Positions 25,417 to 34,708 are shown, counted from the first letter of the stretch. The stretch is 64,000 nucleotides of DNA from Micromonospora chokoriensis (GCF_900091505.1 NZ_LT607409.1:2914001-2978000); one strand, 5' to 3'. The notes: generated by a model not told the origin, from the letters alone. Made by a program: numbers and translations.

Positions 25417-26298
25417 ATGGCCGAAGCACAGCAGGCCACCACCCGCCCGGCTGCCCGACGGACCACCGCGAAGAAGACCGCCGCGGCGGAACGGAACACG
25501 GCGGCGAGCCGGACCACCCCCGTACGCAAGTCCACCGCCGGTGCGACGGCGGCGAAGGCCCCGGCGCGTAAGGCGGCCGGCGGCGCGGGGCGTGCCCCGG
25601 CCAAGAAGACCACCGCGGCGGCCAGGAAAGCCCCCGCGAAGAAGGCCACCACGACGGGCAGGACCACCACGACCAGCCGGGCCACGACGGCCAAGAAGGC
25701 CCCGGCGAAGAAGACCACCACCGCCGCGCGGAAGACCACGGGTACCGCGAAGAAGACCACCGCGGCGGCGAAGAAGACAGTGAGCGCCGCGAAGAAGACC
25801 ACCACCTCGGCCGCGCGGAAGACCACCGCCGCGGCGAAGGCGCCGGCCCGCAAGGCCGCCACCGCGACGAGGGCAACGGCGCGCAAGACCGCCACCGCGG
25901 CGAAGGCGCCGGCGCGCAAGACCGCGACCGCGGCGAAGGCGCCGGCCCGGAAGACCGCGACGACGGTGTCCGCCGCCAAGAAGACGGTGGCGAAGAAGAC
26001 GGCCGCGACGAAGGCAGCCGCCAAGAAGGCCCCGGCCAAGAAGGCCGCGTCCACCCGCCCCAGCGGTGGCGCCCGCAAGGCCCCGGCCAGGACGGCACCC
26101 GCCGCGAAGGTGACCGGCACCTCGTCGACCACCGCGCGCAAGGCCGCGGCGAAGAAGGCGCCGGCGAAGAGGACCACGACCACGGCGAAGGCCCCGGCCC
26201 GCAAGGTCACCGCCCGCAAGACGCCGGCCCGTCCGGTCGCCGCGCGCGCCACCGCCCCCAGGGGTACGCGCAGCACCGCCCGGAAGGCCACCGGCTGA
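25417..26298 (+). CDS. Histone H1-like Lys/Ala/Pro-rich DNA-binding protein
   Basis: 293 residues made almost entirely of Ala, Lys, Thr, Arg and Pro in repeats such as KAPAKK, AARKTT, AAKKT and KAPARK, with no globular domain, no acidic stretch and no hydrophobic core. It resembles the C-terminal tail of eukaryotic H1 and of mycobacterial HupB, but the HU fold is absent. Such tails bind DNA non-specifically and compact or bridge it. AAGGAGGGAACC precedes the ATG at ideal spacing. The underlying DNA is internally repetitive. Confidence 0.85.
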   Translation: MAEAQQATTRPAARRTTAKKTAAAERNTAASRTTPVRKSTAGATAAKAPARKAAGGAGRAPAKKTTAAARKAPAKKATTTGRTTTTSRATTAKKAPAKKTTTAARKTTGTAKKTTAAAKKTVSAAKKTTTSAARKTTAAAKAPARKAATATRATARKTATAAKAPARKTATAAKAPARKTATTVSAAKKTVAKKTAATKAAAKKAPAKKAASTRPSGGARKAPARTAPAAKVTGTSSTTARKAAAKKAPAKRTTTTAKAPARKVTARKTPARPVAARATAPRGTRSTARKATG

Positions 26299-26379
26299 GC
26301 GGGCCGCCCCGGCTCGCCGGGCGGACATCTCGGCCGGTCACCGGAAGCGGATCACCGGCGGCGCTGTCAGGATTGACCC

Positions 26380-27810
26380 GTGGTCATCCGACGCGTACTC
26401 GCGCCCCGCATCGACTTCGGCGCGCTGCGCCGCGAACTCGGCCTGCCCGAGGAGTTCCCGCCCGACGCCCAGCGTGAGGCGGACGAGGCGGCGAGCGTGC
26501 CGCCCCGTCCGCCCGTCGACCGCACCGACGTGCCGTTCGTCACCGTCGACCCGGCGACCTCGCGCGACCTGGACCAGGCGATGCACCTCGCCCGCCGCCC
26601 CGGCGGGGGCTACCGGGTCCGGTACGCGATCGCCGACGTCGCCGCCCACGTCCGGCCGGGCGGCGCGTTGGAGGCGGAGACCTGGCGGCGCGGGCAGACC
26701 ATCTACCTGCCCGACGGCAACGTGCCGCTGCACCCCCACACGCTCAGCGAGGGCGCGGCCAGTCTCCTGCCCGACGACGACCGGGCGGCGGTGATCTGGA
26801 CGATCGACCTGGACGCCGAGGGCGGCACGGTGGCGGTCGAGCTGGAACGCGCACTGGTCCGCAGCCGGGCCAAACTCGACTACACCGGGGTGCAGGCGGC
26901 AGCCGAGGCCGGTCGGCTACCCGACCCGATCGCGCTCCTGCCCGAGATCGGGGACCTGCTGACCGCGCGCGGGTTGCGGCGCGGCGCGATCAACCTGCCG
27001 CTGCCCGAGCAGGACCTGGAGCCCGACGGCGAGGGCTGGCAACTGGTGCTGCGCGCACCGGTGCCGATGGAGGAGCACAACGCCCAGATCTCCCTGCTGA
27101 CCGGGATGGCCGCCGCCGACATCATGCTGGCCGGCCGGGTCGGGTTGCTGCGGACCATGCCGGCACCGAAGCCGGAGGCCGTGCAGCGGCTACGGGCCGC
27201 CGCCGCGCCGTTGGGCGTGCACTGGCCGGACGAGATGGGCCCCGGTCAGGTGATCGCCGGTCTGGACGCCTCCCAGCCGCGCGCCGCCGCGTTCATCGAC
27301 CAGGCGGCCGAGCTGATGCGCGGGGCCGCGTACACCGCCTTCGACGGGACCGTGCCGGAGCAGCCGGAGCACGGCGGTGTGGCGGCGGCGTACGCCCACG
27401 TCACGGCGCCCTTGCGACGCCTCGCCGACCGGTACGCCACCGAGGTGTGCCTGGCGCTGCACGCCGGTCAGCCGGTGCCCGACTGGGCCCGCGCCGCGTT
27501 GCCCCGGCTGCCCGAGGTGATGGCGAGCACCGACCGGACCGCCTCGGCGGCTGCCCGGGGCGCCGTCGACCTGGCCGAGGCCGCCGTGCTGGAGCACCGG
27601 GTGGGCGAGACCTTCGACGCCGCCGTCCTCGACGTCGACGCCCCGCCCAACGGCCGGTCCCGGCCTCGACCGCCGGGCGGCACCGTGGCCCTGGACGCCC
27701 CTCCGGTACGTGCCCGCTGCCTCGGGCAACTGCCGCTCGGTGAACGGGTCCGGGTCCGCCTGGTCACCGCCGACCCGGCGGCCCGCACCGTCGTGTTCGA
27801 GCTGGCCTGA
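26380..27810 (+). CDS. RNB-domain ribonuclease (RNase II/R family)
   Basis: 476 residues, a 3'-5' exoribonuclease. The RNB domain starts near 50 with VTVDPATSRDLDQAMHL, containing the Asp cluster that binds catalytic Mg2+, and includes ADVAAHVRPG, YLPDGNVPLHP and AYAHVTAPLRRLADRYATEV near 345. No clear N-terminal cold-shock domains, so shorter than RNase R (over 700 aa), as in actinobacterial paralogs. CAGGAT lies 6 nt before the GTG, suggesting a leaderless start. Confidence 0.9.
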   Translation: MVIRRVLAPRIDFGALRRELGLPEEFPPDAQREADEAASVPPRPPVDRTDVPFVTVDPATSRDLDQAMHLARRPGGGYRVRYAIADVAAHVRPGGALEAETWRRGQTIYLPDGNVPLHPHTLSEGAASLLPDDDRAAVIWTIDLDAEGGTVAVELERALVRSRAKLDYTGVQAAAEAGRLPDPIALLPEIGDLLTARGLRRGAINLPLPEQDLEPDGEGWQLVLRAPVPMEEHNAQISLLTGMAAADIMLAGRVGLLRTMPAPKPEAVQRLRAAAAPLGVHWPDEMGPGQVIAGLDASQPRAAAFIDQAAELMRGAAYTAFDGTVPEQPEHGGVAAAYAHVTAPLRRLADRYATEVCLALHAGQPVPDWARAALPRLPEVMASTDRTASAAARGAVDLAEAAVLEHRVGETFDAAVLDVDAPPNGRSRPRPPGGTVALDAPPVRARCLGQLPLGERVRVRLVTADPAARTVVFELA

Positions 27811-27950
27811 CGCGGTGCCGGGCCGGCTTTACCGCGCTGGCCCGAGCGACCCGGGCGACGGCGGTCCGACGCGGTGCCGCACGGGGTTCTCCGCGTCGGC
27901 CGGACCGACCCGGGCGACGGCGGCCTGACGCGGTGCCGGGCCGGACGGTT
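27808..27950. repeat. 59-bp tandem repeat
   Basis: CGCGGTGCC begins at 27811, 27870 and 27929, an exact 59-bp period, and GACCCGGGCGACGGCGG recurs in the first two units. About 2.4 units fill the gap between the RNB gene and fno. Not coding. Confidence 0.85.
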
Positions 27951-27965
27951 TGCGAGGATGACCGC

Positions 27966-28664
27966 ATGGCATACGACGCGAGCACGCTCCCCGACGTGTC
28001 CGGGCTGACAGTCGGCATCATCGGTGGCACCGGTGACCAGGGGCGGGGCCTCGCCTACCGGTTCGCACGGGCCGGGCAGACGGTGCTGATCGGTTCCCGC
28101 AACGCCGAGCGGGCCGCCGAGTCCGCCGCCGAGATCGCCGCGCTGCCCGGCGTACCGGCCGACGGCAGTGTCACCGGCGCGGCCAACGACGAGGTGGCCC
28201 GACGCAGCGACGTGGTGATCATCGCGGTGCCGTGGGACGGGCACGCCGCCACCGTCGCCGCCCTCGCCGAGCCGCTCGCGGGCAAGATCGTCGTCGACTG
28301 CGTGAACCCGCTGGGCTTCGACAAGCAGGGCCCGTACGCGCTGACCGTCGCCGAGGGCAGCGCCGTGCAGCAGGCCGCCGCGCTCCTGCCCGACTCCCGC
28401 GTCTGCGCGGCGTTCAACCACGTCAGCGCCCCGCTGCTGGCCGACCCCGAGGTCGACCGGATCGACCTGGACGTGCTGATCTGCACCGAGGACCGCGAAC
28501 TGGTCGGCATCGTCGGTGCACTCGCGGCGCGGATTCCGGGGATGCGCGGCATCTACGCCGGCCGGCTGCGCAACGCCCATCAGGTCGAGGCGTTCACCGC
28601 CAACCTGATCGCCATCAACAAGCGCTACAAGGCGCACGCCGGCATCCGCGTCACCGACGTCTGA
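27966..28664 (+). CDS. fno: F420-dependent NADP oxidoreductase
   Basis: 232 residues. The dinucleotide-binding N-terminus GIIGGTGDQGRGLAYRFA and the NADP-phosphate contact SRNAERA match NpdG/Fno proteins, followed by VIIAVPWDGH and AFNHVSAPLL. The enzyme passes hydride between NADPH and coenzyme F420, linking the F420 pool of actinobacteria to central redox metabolism. ATG lies 6 nt after GAGGAT, suggesting a leaderless transcript. Ends next to palindrome P3. Confidence 0.9.
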   Translation: MAYDASTLPDVSGLTVGIIGGTGDQGRGLAYRFARAGQTVLIGSRNAERAAESAAEIAALPGVPADGSVTGAANDEVARRSDVVIIAVPWDGHAATVAALAEPLAGKIVVDCVNPLGFDKQGPYALTVAEGSAVQQAAALLPDSRVCAAFNHVSAPLLADPEVDRIDLDVLICTEDRELVGIVGALAARIPGMRGIYAGRLRNAHQVEAFTANLIAINKRYKAHAGIRVTDV

Positions 28665-28690
28665 CCGGGTTCCCGGTCCGACAATCGGCG

Positions 28691-28767
28691 TGATCCACTC
28701 GGGTTCGGTGACATCGCGGTGTCCCGGTGCCGGGGACACCCCGACATCGGCGAACCCGAGTGGATCA
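28691..28767. repeat. Long intergenic palindrome P3 (family B)
   Basis: A 77-bp element. The ends TGATCCACTCGGGTTCG and CGAACCCGAGTGGATCA are perfectly complementary, and five further bases pair on each side (28686-28772). An inner GGTGTCCC/GGGGACACC stem forms the centre. Between convergent fno and panB. Homologous to P5 and P6. Confidence 0.9.
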
Positions 28768-28781
28768 CGCCGCTGTCGGCT

Positions 28782-29627
28782 CTAGAAGGTGTGCTCGGCG
28801 GCGGGGAACTCCCCACCCCGGACCTCGTCGGCGAACCGGCGGGTGGCGTCGGTGAGGGCGCCGGCCAGGTCCGCGTACCGCTTGACGAAGCGTGGCGTCT
28901 TCCCGGTGCGCAGGCCCGCCATGTCCTGCCATACCAGCACCTGCCCGTCGGTGTCCGGGCCCGCGCCGATGCCCACGGTCGGGATCGGCAGCTCGGTGGT
29001 GATCCGCTTGGCCACCTCGCCGGGCACCATCTCCAGCACCACGGCGAACGCGCCCGCCTCGGCCACCGCCCGGGCGTCGGCCAGCACCTCGTCGGCGGCG
29101 TCGCCCCGGCCCTGCACGCGGTAGCCACCCAGGGTGTGTTCGCTCTGCGGGGTGAAACCGATGTGCGCCATCACCGGGATGCCCGCGCCGACGATCGCGG
29201 CGATCTGCGCGGCGCAGCGACGGCCACCCTCCAGCTTCACCGCGTGGCAGCCGCCCTCCTTCATGAACCGCACGGCGGTGCGTAGCGCCTGGGCCGGCCC
29301 CTCCTCGTACGAGCCGAACGGCAGGTCACCCACGATCAGTGACTGCCGGGTCGCCCGCACCACGGCCCGTACCAGCGGAAGCAGCTCGTCGGCGGTGATC
29401 GGCAGGGTCGTCTCGTAGCCGAACACGTTGTTCGCGGCCGAGTCGCCGACCAGCAGCACCGGCACACCGGCCTGGTCGAAGATCGACGCCGTGTACTGGT
29501 CGTAGGAGGTGAGCATCGGCCACCGCTCACCGCGTTCCTTCGCGGCGATCAGGTCCCGGGTGCGGACCCGCCGGGTGGCCGGGCCGCCGTACAGCGCGGT
29601 CACCTCGTTCGGAGTGGACTCCACCAT
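28782..29627 (-). CDS. panB: 3-methyl-2-oxobutanoate hydroxymethyltransferase
   Basis: 281 residues. Transfers a one-carbon unit from methylene-tetrahydrofolate to ketoisovalerate, the first committed step to pantothenate and CoA. Hallmarks: [40 protein letters not shown] (metal-binding Asp), [10 protein letters not shown] and [23 protein letters not shown] 29627 follows AAGGGAGA; the longer upstream frame is non-coding. Lies downstream of nadE on the same strand, separated by about 210 bp. Confidence 0.95.
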   Translation of the reverse strand: MVESTPNEVTALYGGPATRRVRTRDLIAAKERGERWPMLTSYDQYTASIFDQAGVPVLLVGDSAANNVFGYETTLPITADELLPLVRAVVRATRQSLIVGDLPFGSYEEGPAQALRTAVRFMKEGGCHAVKLEGGRRCAAQIAAIVGAGIPVMAHIGFTPQSEHTLGGYRVQGRGDAADEVLADARAVAEAGAFAVVLEMVPGEVAKRITTELPIPTVGIGAGPDTDGQVLVWQDMAGLRTGKTPRFVKRYADLAGALTDATRRFADEVRGGEFPAAEHTF

Positions 29628-29837
29628 CTCTGTCTCCCTTCCTCGAGGCCGCGTGCGCGGTCCCCGGGTTCCGTCGCGATCGTCGCACCGCGAGACGGGG
29701 CGATGGCAGGGCCCAGTGCAAGATGTCACTCCACCGCGACGCGAGGCCACCGGCGACAGAGCCGCAAGGCCGTCGCGCGCGGCGCCGCGAGGCGGTGCCG
29801 GGCCGTGCCACCGACCCGACACCCCAGGGTGTACGCC

Positions 29838-31595
29838 TCAGCCGTGCTCGCGCCACCGGTTGGTGATCGGCAGGCGGCGGTCCCGACCGAACGCCTTCAT
29901 CGAGATCTTCGTGCCCGGCGCGGACTGCCGTCGCTTGTACTCGGCGGTATCCACCAGCCGCAGCACCTTGTCCACCACCGCCGGGTCGTGACCCGACTCG
30001 ACCAGCCCGTCACGGCCGAGGTCGCCGTCGACGTAGCCGATCAGGATCGGGTCCAGCACGTCGTACTCGGGCAGGCTGTCGCTGTCGAGCTGCCCCGGGC
30101 TCAGCTCGGCGCTCGGCGGCTTGCCGATCGAGTTCTCCGGGATCGGAGGGGTCTCGCCGCGCCGCGCCGCGTCCGTGTTGCGCCACTTCGCGAGTCGCCA
30201 GATGAGCGTCTTCCAGACGTCCTTCACCGGGTTGAAACCGCCCACCGAGTCGCCGTACAGGGTGGAGTAGCCGACCGCCAGCTCACTCTTGTTGCCGGTG
30301 GTCAGCACCAGGTGGCCCTCCTGGTTCGACAGCGCCATCAGGATCACGCCACGGACGCGGGCCTGCAGGTTCTCCACCGCCACACCGGCCAGCGACAGGT
30401 TGGCCAGGAAGCCGTCCACCATCGGCTGGATCGGCTCGATGCGGTAGTCCAGGCCGGTGCGCTTGGCCAGGTCCGCGGCGTCCTCCCGGGAGTGTTCGGA
30501 GGAGTGCTGGCTGGGCAGCGACACCCCGACCACCCGGTCCGGTCCGAGGGCGTCGACGGCCAACGCGGCCACCACCGCCGAGTCGATGCCGCCGGAGAGG
30601 CCGAGCACCACCGACGGGAACCGGTTCTTGTTGACGTAGTCGCGCAGACCGAGGACCAGCGCCTGCCACACCTCAGCCTCGTCGGCCACCGGCTCGATCA
30701 GACCTCCGGTGGCGGCCGGGCCGGTCGGTGCGGCCGGGATGCCGTCGATCGCGCTGCGCACGATGCGCATGCCGTCCGCGACGGACTCCCCGGTCGGCAG
30801 GTCGGTGGCGGTCGGCAGTTCGACGTCGTGCAGGAGCAGGTGCTCGACGAACTGGGGGGCCCGGGTGAGCAGGTCACCGTCCGCGGTGACGATCATCGAG
30901 TCGCCCTCGAACACCAGCTCGTCCTGGCCGCCGACCATGTTCACGTACGCGATGGCGGCGCCCGCCTCGGCGGCCCGGCGGCGCACCAGCGGCAACCGGA
31001 CGTCGTCCTTGTTCAGCTCGTACGGCGAACCGTTGATGTTGACCACCAGGCCGACGCCCGCGCGCCGGGCGGCGGCGAACGGACCCCCGGCCTGCCACAG
31101 GTCCTCGCAGATGGTCAGCGCGACGTCCACGCCGCCGATCCGCACCACGGTCAGCGCGTCGCCGGAGACGAAGTAGCGGTCCTCGTCGAAGACGCCGTAG
31201 TTGGGCAGGTGGTGCTTGAAGTAGCGGGCGGCGACGGTGCCCCGGTGCAGCAGCGCGGCGGCGTTTCGGGCGCCCCGGCCCGGCTCGGCGTCGCCGCTGA
31301 CCTGCGGTGGCCCGTCGGCGTCCAGGTAGCCGACCACGACCGGCACCTCACCGAGGCCGTCCGCGGCGAGGTCGGCCGCGAGCCGCTCCACGGCGGCCCG
31401 GGAAGCGGCCACGAAGGAACGCCGGAAGACCAGGTCCTCGACCGGGTAGCCGGTGAGCATCATCTCCGGGAAGAGCACCAACTGGGCACCGGCATCGGCG
31501 GCCTGGCGAGTCCAGCTGCGGACCAGGTCGGCGTTTCCGGCGAGGTCGCCGACGCTCGGATTGACCTGGGACAGGGCGAGACGCAGGGTGGGCAT
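29838..31595 (-). CDS. nadE: Glutamine-dependent NAD+ synthetase
   Basis: 585 residues. The N-terminal nitrilase-type glutaminase has its triad Glu (LFPEMMLTGY near 43), Lys (YFKHHLPNYG near 133) and Cys (LTICEDLWQ near 163). The C-terminal synthetase has the ATP pyrophosphatase loop GLSGGIDSA near 335 and TTGNKSELAVGYSTLYGD. It makes NAD+ from deamido-NAD+ using glutamine from the adjacent glnA2 product. Divergent from glnA2. ATG 31595 is the family start (MPTLRLALSQVNP). Confidence 0.95.
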   Translation of the reverse strand: MPTLRLALSQVNPSVGDLAGNADLVRSWTRQAADAGAQLVLFPEMMLTGYPVEDLVFRRSFVAASRAAVERLAADLAADGLGEVPVVVGYLDADGPPQVSGDAEPGRGARNAAALLHRGTVAARYFKHHLPNYGVFDEDRYFVSGDALTVVRIGGVDVALTICEDLWQAGGPFAAARRAGVGLVVNINGSPYELNKDDVRLPLVRRRAAEAGAAIAYVNMVGGQDELVFEGDSMIVTADGDLLTRAPQFVEHLLLHDVELPTATDLPTGESVADGMRIVRSAIDGIPAAPTGPAATGGLIEPVADEAEVWQALVLGLRDYVNKNRFPSVVLGLSGGIDSAVVAALAVDALGPDRVVGVSLPSQHSSEHSREDAADLAKRTGLDYRIEPIQPMVDGFLANLSLAGVAVENLQARVRGVILMALSNQEGHLVLTTGNKSELAVGYSTLYGDSVGGFNPVKDVWKTLIWRLAKWRNTDAARRGETPPIPENSIGKPPSAELSPGQLDSDSLPEYDVLDPILIGYVDGDLGRDGLVESGHDPAVVDKVLRLVDTAEYKRRQSAPGTKISMKAFGRDRRLPITNRWREHG

Positions 31596-31761
31596 GTCCT
31601 CATCTTGCCCCAGCCTCCGCAGGTGTTTCCCACCCCTCGGACGAGATGGCCGCCACGCCACGGCGGGTGTGTCCGCCGCGCGGTGCGGCCCGGGCTGGGT
31701 GTTGCGGCGGGGGCGTACGTCCGTCGGGCGGGAGGTGAGGGGACGACCGGCGGCAGTTCGC

Positions 31762-31777
31762 GTAACGTCTGCGTAAC
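31762..31777 (+). promoter_or_regulatory. Candidate GlnR half-site pair upstream of glnA2
   Basis: GTAAC (31762-31766), six bases, GTAAC (31773-31777): the GTnAC-n6-GnAAC arrangement with 11-bp periodicity recognised by GlnR. It lies in the 262-bp nadE-glnA2 divergent gap, about 80 bp before the GTG of glnA2. Confidence 0.5.
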
Positions 31778-31857
31778 CAGGCCCGGGAAGACTGGGCGAT
31801 CAGGTCGGGTGCAGCCCGGCCAATGCGGACAAATGAGCGTCGCGAGGGGTTGGGGAA

Positions 31858-33207
31858 GTGGACCGTCAGCAGGAGTTCGTCCTCCGTACGCTGGAAGAGC
31901 GGGACATCCGGTTCGTCCGGCTGTGGTTCACCGACGTGCTGGGCACGCTGAAGAGCGTCTCGGTCGCGCCAGCGGAGTTGGAGGCGGCCTTCGAGGAGGG
32001 CATCGGCTTCGACGGTTCGGCGATCGAGGGCTTCGCCCGGGTCTTCGAATCGGACATGGTCGCCATGCCCGACCCGACCACCTTCCAGGTCTTCCCGTTC
32101 GAGGGCGGGGTCAGCGGCGAGAGCGCCCGGATGTTCTGCGACATCCTGCTCCCCGACGGTGGGCCGTCCTGGGCCGACCCCCGGCACGTGCTGCGCCGGG
32201 CGCTGTCCAAGGCCGCCGAGAAGGGCTTCACCTTCTACACCCACCCGGAGATCGAGTTCTTCCTGCTGGAGAACGGTCCGCAGGACGGCTCGGTGCCCAC
32301 CCCCGTCGACACCGGCGGCTACTTCGAGCACACCACCCACGCCGTGGCCCGCGACTTCCGCCGCCAGGGCGTGCTGGCGTTGGAGCGCATCGGCATCTCG
32401 GTGGAGTTCAGCCACCACGAGGTCGCGCCCGGCCAGCAGGAGATCGACCTGCGCTACGCCGACGCGCTGACCACCGCCGACAACATCATGACCTTCCGGC
32501 ACGTGGTGAAGGAGGTGGCACTCTCCACCGGAGTGCAGGCCAGCTTCATGCCGAAGCCCTTCACCGACCAGCCGGGCAGCGGGATGCACACCCACCTGTC
32601 GCTGTTCGAGGGGGAGCGCAACGCCTTCCACGACAGCGGCGACCCGATGAAGCTCTCCAAGGTGGCGAAGTCGTTCATCGCCGGCCTGCTGGTGCACGCC
32701 CGGGAGTACACGGCGGTCACCAACCAGTGGGTCAACTCGTACAAGCGGCTCTTCCCGCAGCACCTGCCGGACCGCATCACCGAGAGCCCGGCGTACGTCT
32801 GCTGGGGCCACCTGAACCGGTCCGCACTGGTCCGCGTGCCCGCGTACGGCAAGCCCAACTCGGCCCGGGTCGAGGTCCGCTCGCTGGACTCGGCGACCAA
32901 CCCGTACCTCGCCTTCGCGGTGCTGCTCGGCGCCGGCCTGAAGGGCATCGAGGAGGGGTACGAGCTGCCGCCCGGTGCCGAGGACGACGTCTGGTCGCTG
33001 ACCAGCGCGGAGCGGCGTGCGATGGGCTACGAGGCGTTGCCGGAGAACCTGGCCGAGGCGATCGACGTGATGGCCGAGTCCGAGCTGGTCGCCGAGGTGC
33101 TCGGCGAGCACGTCTTCGACTTCTTCCTGCGCAACAAGCGGGCCGAGTGGGAGCAGTACCGTCGCGAGGTCACCCCGTACGAGCGGCAGCGCTACCTGGC
33201 GCTGTAG
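31858..33207 (+). CDS. glnA2: Glutamine synthetase, GlnA2 type
   Basis: 449 residues, shorter than the adenylylated GSI-beta type and matching GSI-alpha/GlnA2. Motifs: beta-grasp DGSAIEGFARVFESDM, ATP/metal motifs THPEIEFFLL and GSGMHTHLSLF, and glutamate loop NRSALVRVPAYGKPNSARVE. The loop that carries the adenylylated Tyr in GlnA1 is replaced by EGYELPPGAEDD, so control by GlnE is unlikely. Order with glnE downstream resembles mycobacteria. GTG start near GAGGGGTTGGGGA. Confidence 0.94.
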   Translation: MDRQQEFVLRTLEERDIRFVRLWFTDVLGTLKSVSVAPAELEAAFEEGIGFDGSAIEGFARVFESDMVAMPDPTTFQVFPFEGGVSGESARMFCDILLPDGGPSWADPRHVLRRALSKAAEKGFTFYTHPEIEFFLLENGPQDGSVPTPVDTGGYFEHTTHAVARDFRRQGVLALERIGISVEFSHHEVAPGQQEIDLRYADALTTADNIMTFRHVVKEVALSTGVQASFMPKPFTDQPGSGMHTHLSLFEGERNAFHDSGDPMKLSKVAKSFIAGLLVHAREYTAVTNQWVNSYKRLFPQHLPDRITESPAYVCWGHLNRSALVRVPAYGKPNSARVEVRSLDSATNPYLAFAVLLGAGLKGIEEGYELPPGAEDDVWSLTSAERRAMGYEALPENLAEAIDVMAESELVAEVLGEHVFDFFLRNKRAEWEQYRREVTPYERQRYLAL

Positions 33208-33294
33208 CGGCGGGGCTGACGCGGTTGCGCCCTGCCGCTATCGTCTCGATCACCGCGCCGGTACCCCTCCGGGCGGAGAGTCGGGAGGCAGTCG

Positions 33295-33720
33295 GTGCTG
33301 GAGGATCTGCTCAGCGGTGCCTGGCAGAGCGTCGTGTTCGGGATCGTAGGCGTCGGGCTGATGGCGGCCGGGTTCGGGCTGGTCGACCTGCTGACCCCGG
33401 GCCGGCTGCGGGACCTGATCTGGGTCGACCGCAACGCCAACGCCGGGCTGTTGCTCGCCGCGAACCAGCTCGGCATCGCCGGGATCGTGTTCACCGCGAT
33501 CCTGACCAGCTACAGCGACTTCGGCAAGGGGCTCGCCTCCACCGTGGTGTTCGGGCTGGTCGGGCTGGCCATCATGGCGCTGGCCTTCTTCGTGCTGGAC
33601 CTGCTCACCCCGGGCAAGCTCGGCGAGGTCATCTGCTCGCCCGAGCCGCACCCGGCGGCCCGGGTCAGCGCCGCCACCCACTTCGGGGCCGCGCTGATCG
33701 TCTGCGCCTGCATCGCCTGA
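33295..33720 (+). CDS. DUF350-like membrane protein
   Basis: 141 residues with four hydrophobic segments arranged as two similar halves (VVFGIVGVGLMAAGFGLVDLLTPGRLRDL and the matching second-half VVFGLVGLAIMALAFFVLDLLTPGKL, each given partially). This internal duplication is typical of DUF350 proteins. The GTG at 33295 ends the sequence GGGAGGCAGTCG. Function unknown. Confidence 0.82.
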   Translation: MLEDLLSGAWQSVVFGIVGVGLMAAGFGLVDLLTPGRLRDLIWVDRNANAGLLLAANQLGIAGIVFTAILTSYSDFGKGLASTVVFGLVGLAIMALAFFVLDLLTPGKLGEVICSPEPHPAARVSAATHFGAALIVCACIA

Positions 33721-33740
33721 CGACGCCGGCAGGGCGTCAC

Positions 33741-33801
33741 GATCGTGGACGGTCTCCGGCAGCCGCTTTCCGTCAGCCGCTGACGGAAACCGTCCACGAT
33801 C
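33741..33801. repeat. Long intergenic palindrome P4 (family A, with a one-sided insertion)
   Basis: GATCGTGGACGGT (33741-33753) pairs with ACCGTCCACGATC (33789-33801), and TTTCCGTCAGC pairs with GCTGACGGAAA around a single base. Thirteen extra bases (33754-33766) interrupt the left arm. Clearly homologous to P2. The only palindrome here between genes on the same strand. Confidence 0.88.
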
Positions 33802-33855
33802 TCCGGCCGGTCGAGGCCCGCGCGGGCGTCGTACCCCGGCCGTAGGGTGCCGGGA

Positions 33856-34548
33856 ATGAACCGCACGGACCGTCTCTACGCCCTGGTCGAGGAGCTGCGG
33901 GCGGTGTCACCGAGGCCGCGCAGCGCCCGCTGGTTGGCCGCGCGTTTCGAGGTGAGCAGCCGCACCATCGAACGGGACATCGGCGCTCTTCAGGAGGCCG
34001 GGGTGCCGATCTGGGCCGAGCCCGGGCGCACCGGCGGTTACGTGGTGGACCGCGCCCGTACCCTGCCGCCGGTCAACCTGACCGCCGCCGAGGCGGTCGC
34101 GATGGCCGTCGCGCTGCACCGGCTCGCCGGCACGCCGTTCGCCGGGCCGGGCGCCACCGCGCTGCGCAAACTGGTGGCGGTGTTGCCGCCGGCTGACGCC
34201 GTCGAGGCGCACCGTCTCGCCGGCCGCGTGCACCTGGTCGGCGACGGGCCGGCGACACCCGTCCCGGCCGTCGTCGCCGACGCGGTCGCCGCACGGCGGG
34301 TGCTCCGCATCAGGTACGCCGACCGCGACGGCACGGGCTCGCTGCGCGACGTCGAGCCGCTGGGCTACCTCGGCAACACCCGCCACTGGTATCTGGTGGC
34401 CTGGTGCCGGCTGCGCGACGAGCTGCGGTGCTTCCGTACCGACCGGATCCGCAGCGTCCAGGCGCTGCCCGACGTGGTGTCCCGCGAGTTCCGCCCGGAC
34501 GATCTGGACATTCCCCGCGTACGGGTCCGCGCACTGAGCCTGGTCTGA
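33856..34548 (+). CDS. HTH/WYL-domain transcriptional regulator
   Basis: 230 residues. An N-terminal wHTH (SARWLAARFEVSSRTIERDI) is followed by a WYL domain (about 135-225: RRVLRIRYADRDGTGSLRDV, then NTRHWYLVAWCRLR). WYL domains sense ligands or nucleic acids and often control DNA-repair or defence genes. TAGGGT lies 7 nt before the ATG at 33856, favouring a leaderless start over GTG 33847. Upstream is palindrome P4. Confidence 0.88.
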   Translation: MNRTDRLYALVEELRAVSPRPRSARWLAARFEVSSRTIERDIGALQEAGVPIWAEPGRTGGYVVDRARTLPPVNLTAAEAVAMAVALHRLAGTPFAGPGATALRKLVAVLPPADAVEAHRLAGRVHLVGDGPATPVPAVVADAVAARRVLRIRYADRDGTGSLRDVEPLGYLGNTRHWYLVAWCRLRDELRCFRTDRIRSVQALPDVVSREFRPDDLDIPRVRVRALSLV

Positions 34549-34708
34549 GACGAGTCGGGGCGGCCCGTTGCGGGCGTGTCGGGTCCGGTGCCGGCGGAAA
34601 CCCCGTCGGGTGATCGGGAAACACCGACAGGACGGTGTCGCGGACGGTCCGGAGACTGCTCCGAGACGACGGCCGCAGAGCCGGCACGGAAAGCCTTGGA
34701 GGCAGCAG

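Noticed and set aside
25063..26328. Two long minus-strand frames opposite the H1-like gene (AVVVLFAGAFF-type and Arg/Gly-type)
   Set aside because: They are mirror images of the Lys/Ala repeats; the plus-strand gene has the ribosome binding site and plausible product.
29703..33845. 1380-codon plus-strand open frame
   Set aside because: Runs antisense through nadE and out of frame through glnA2, both well supported; composition is Arg/Gly/His-rich shadow.
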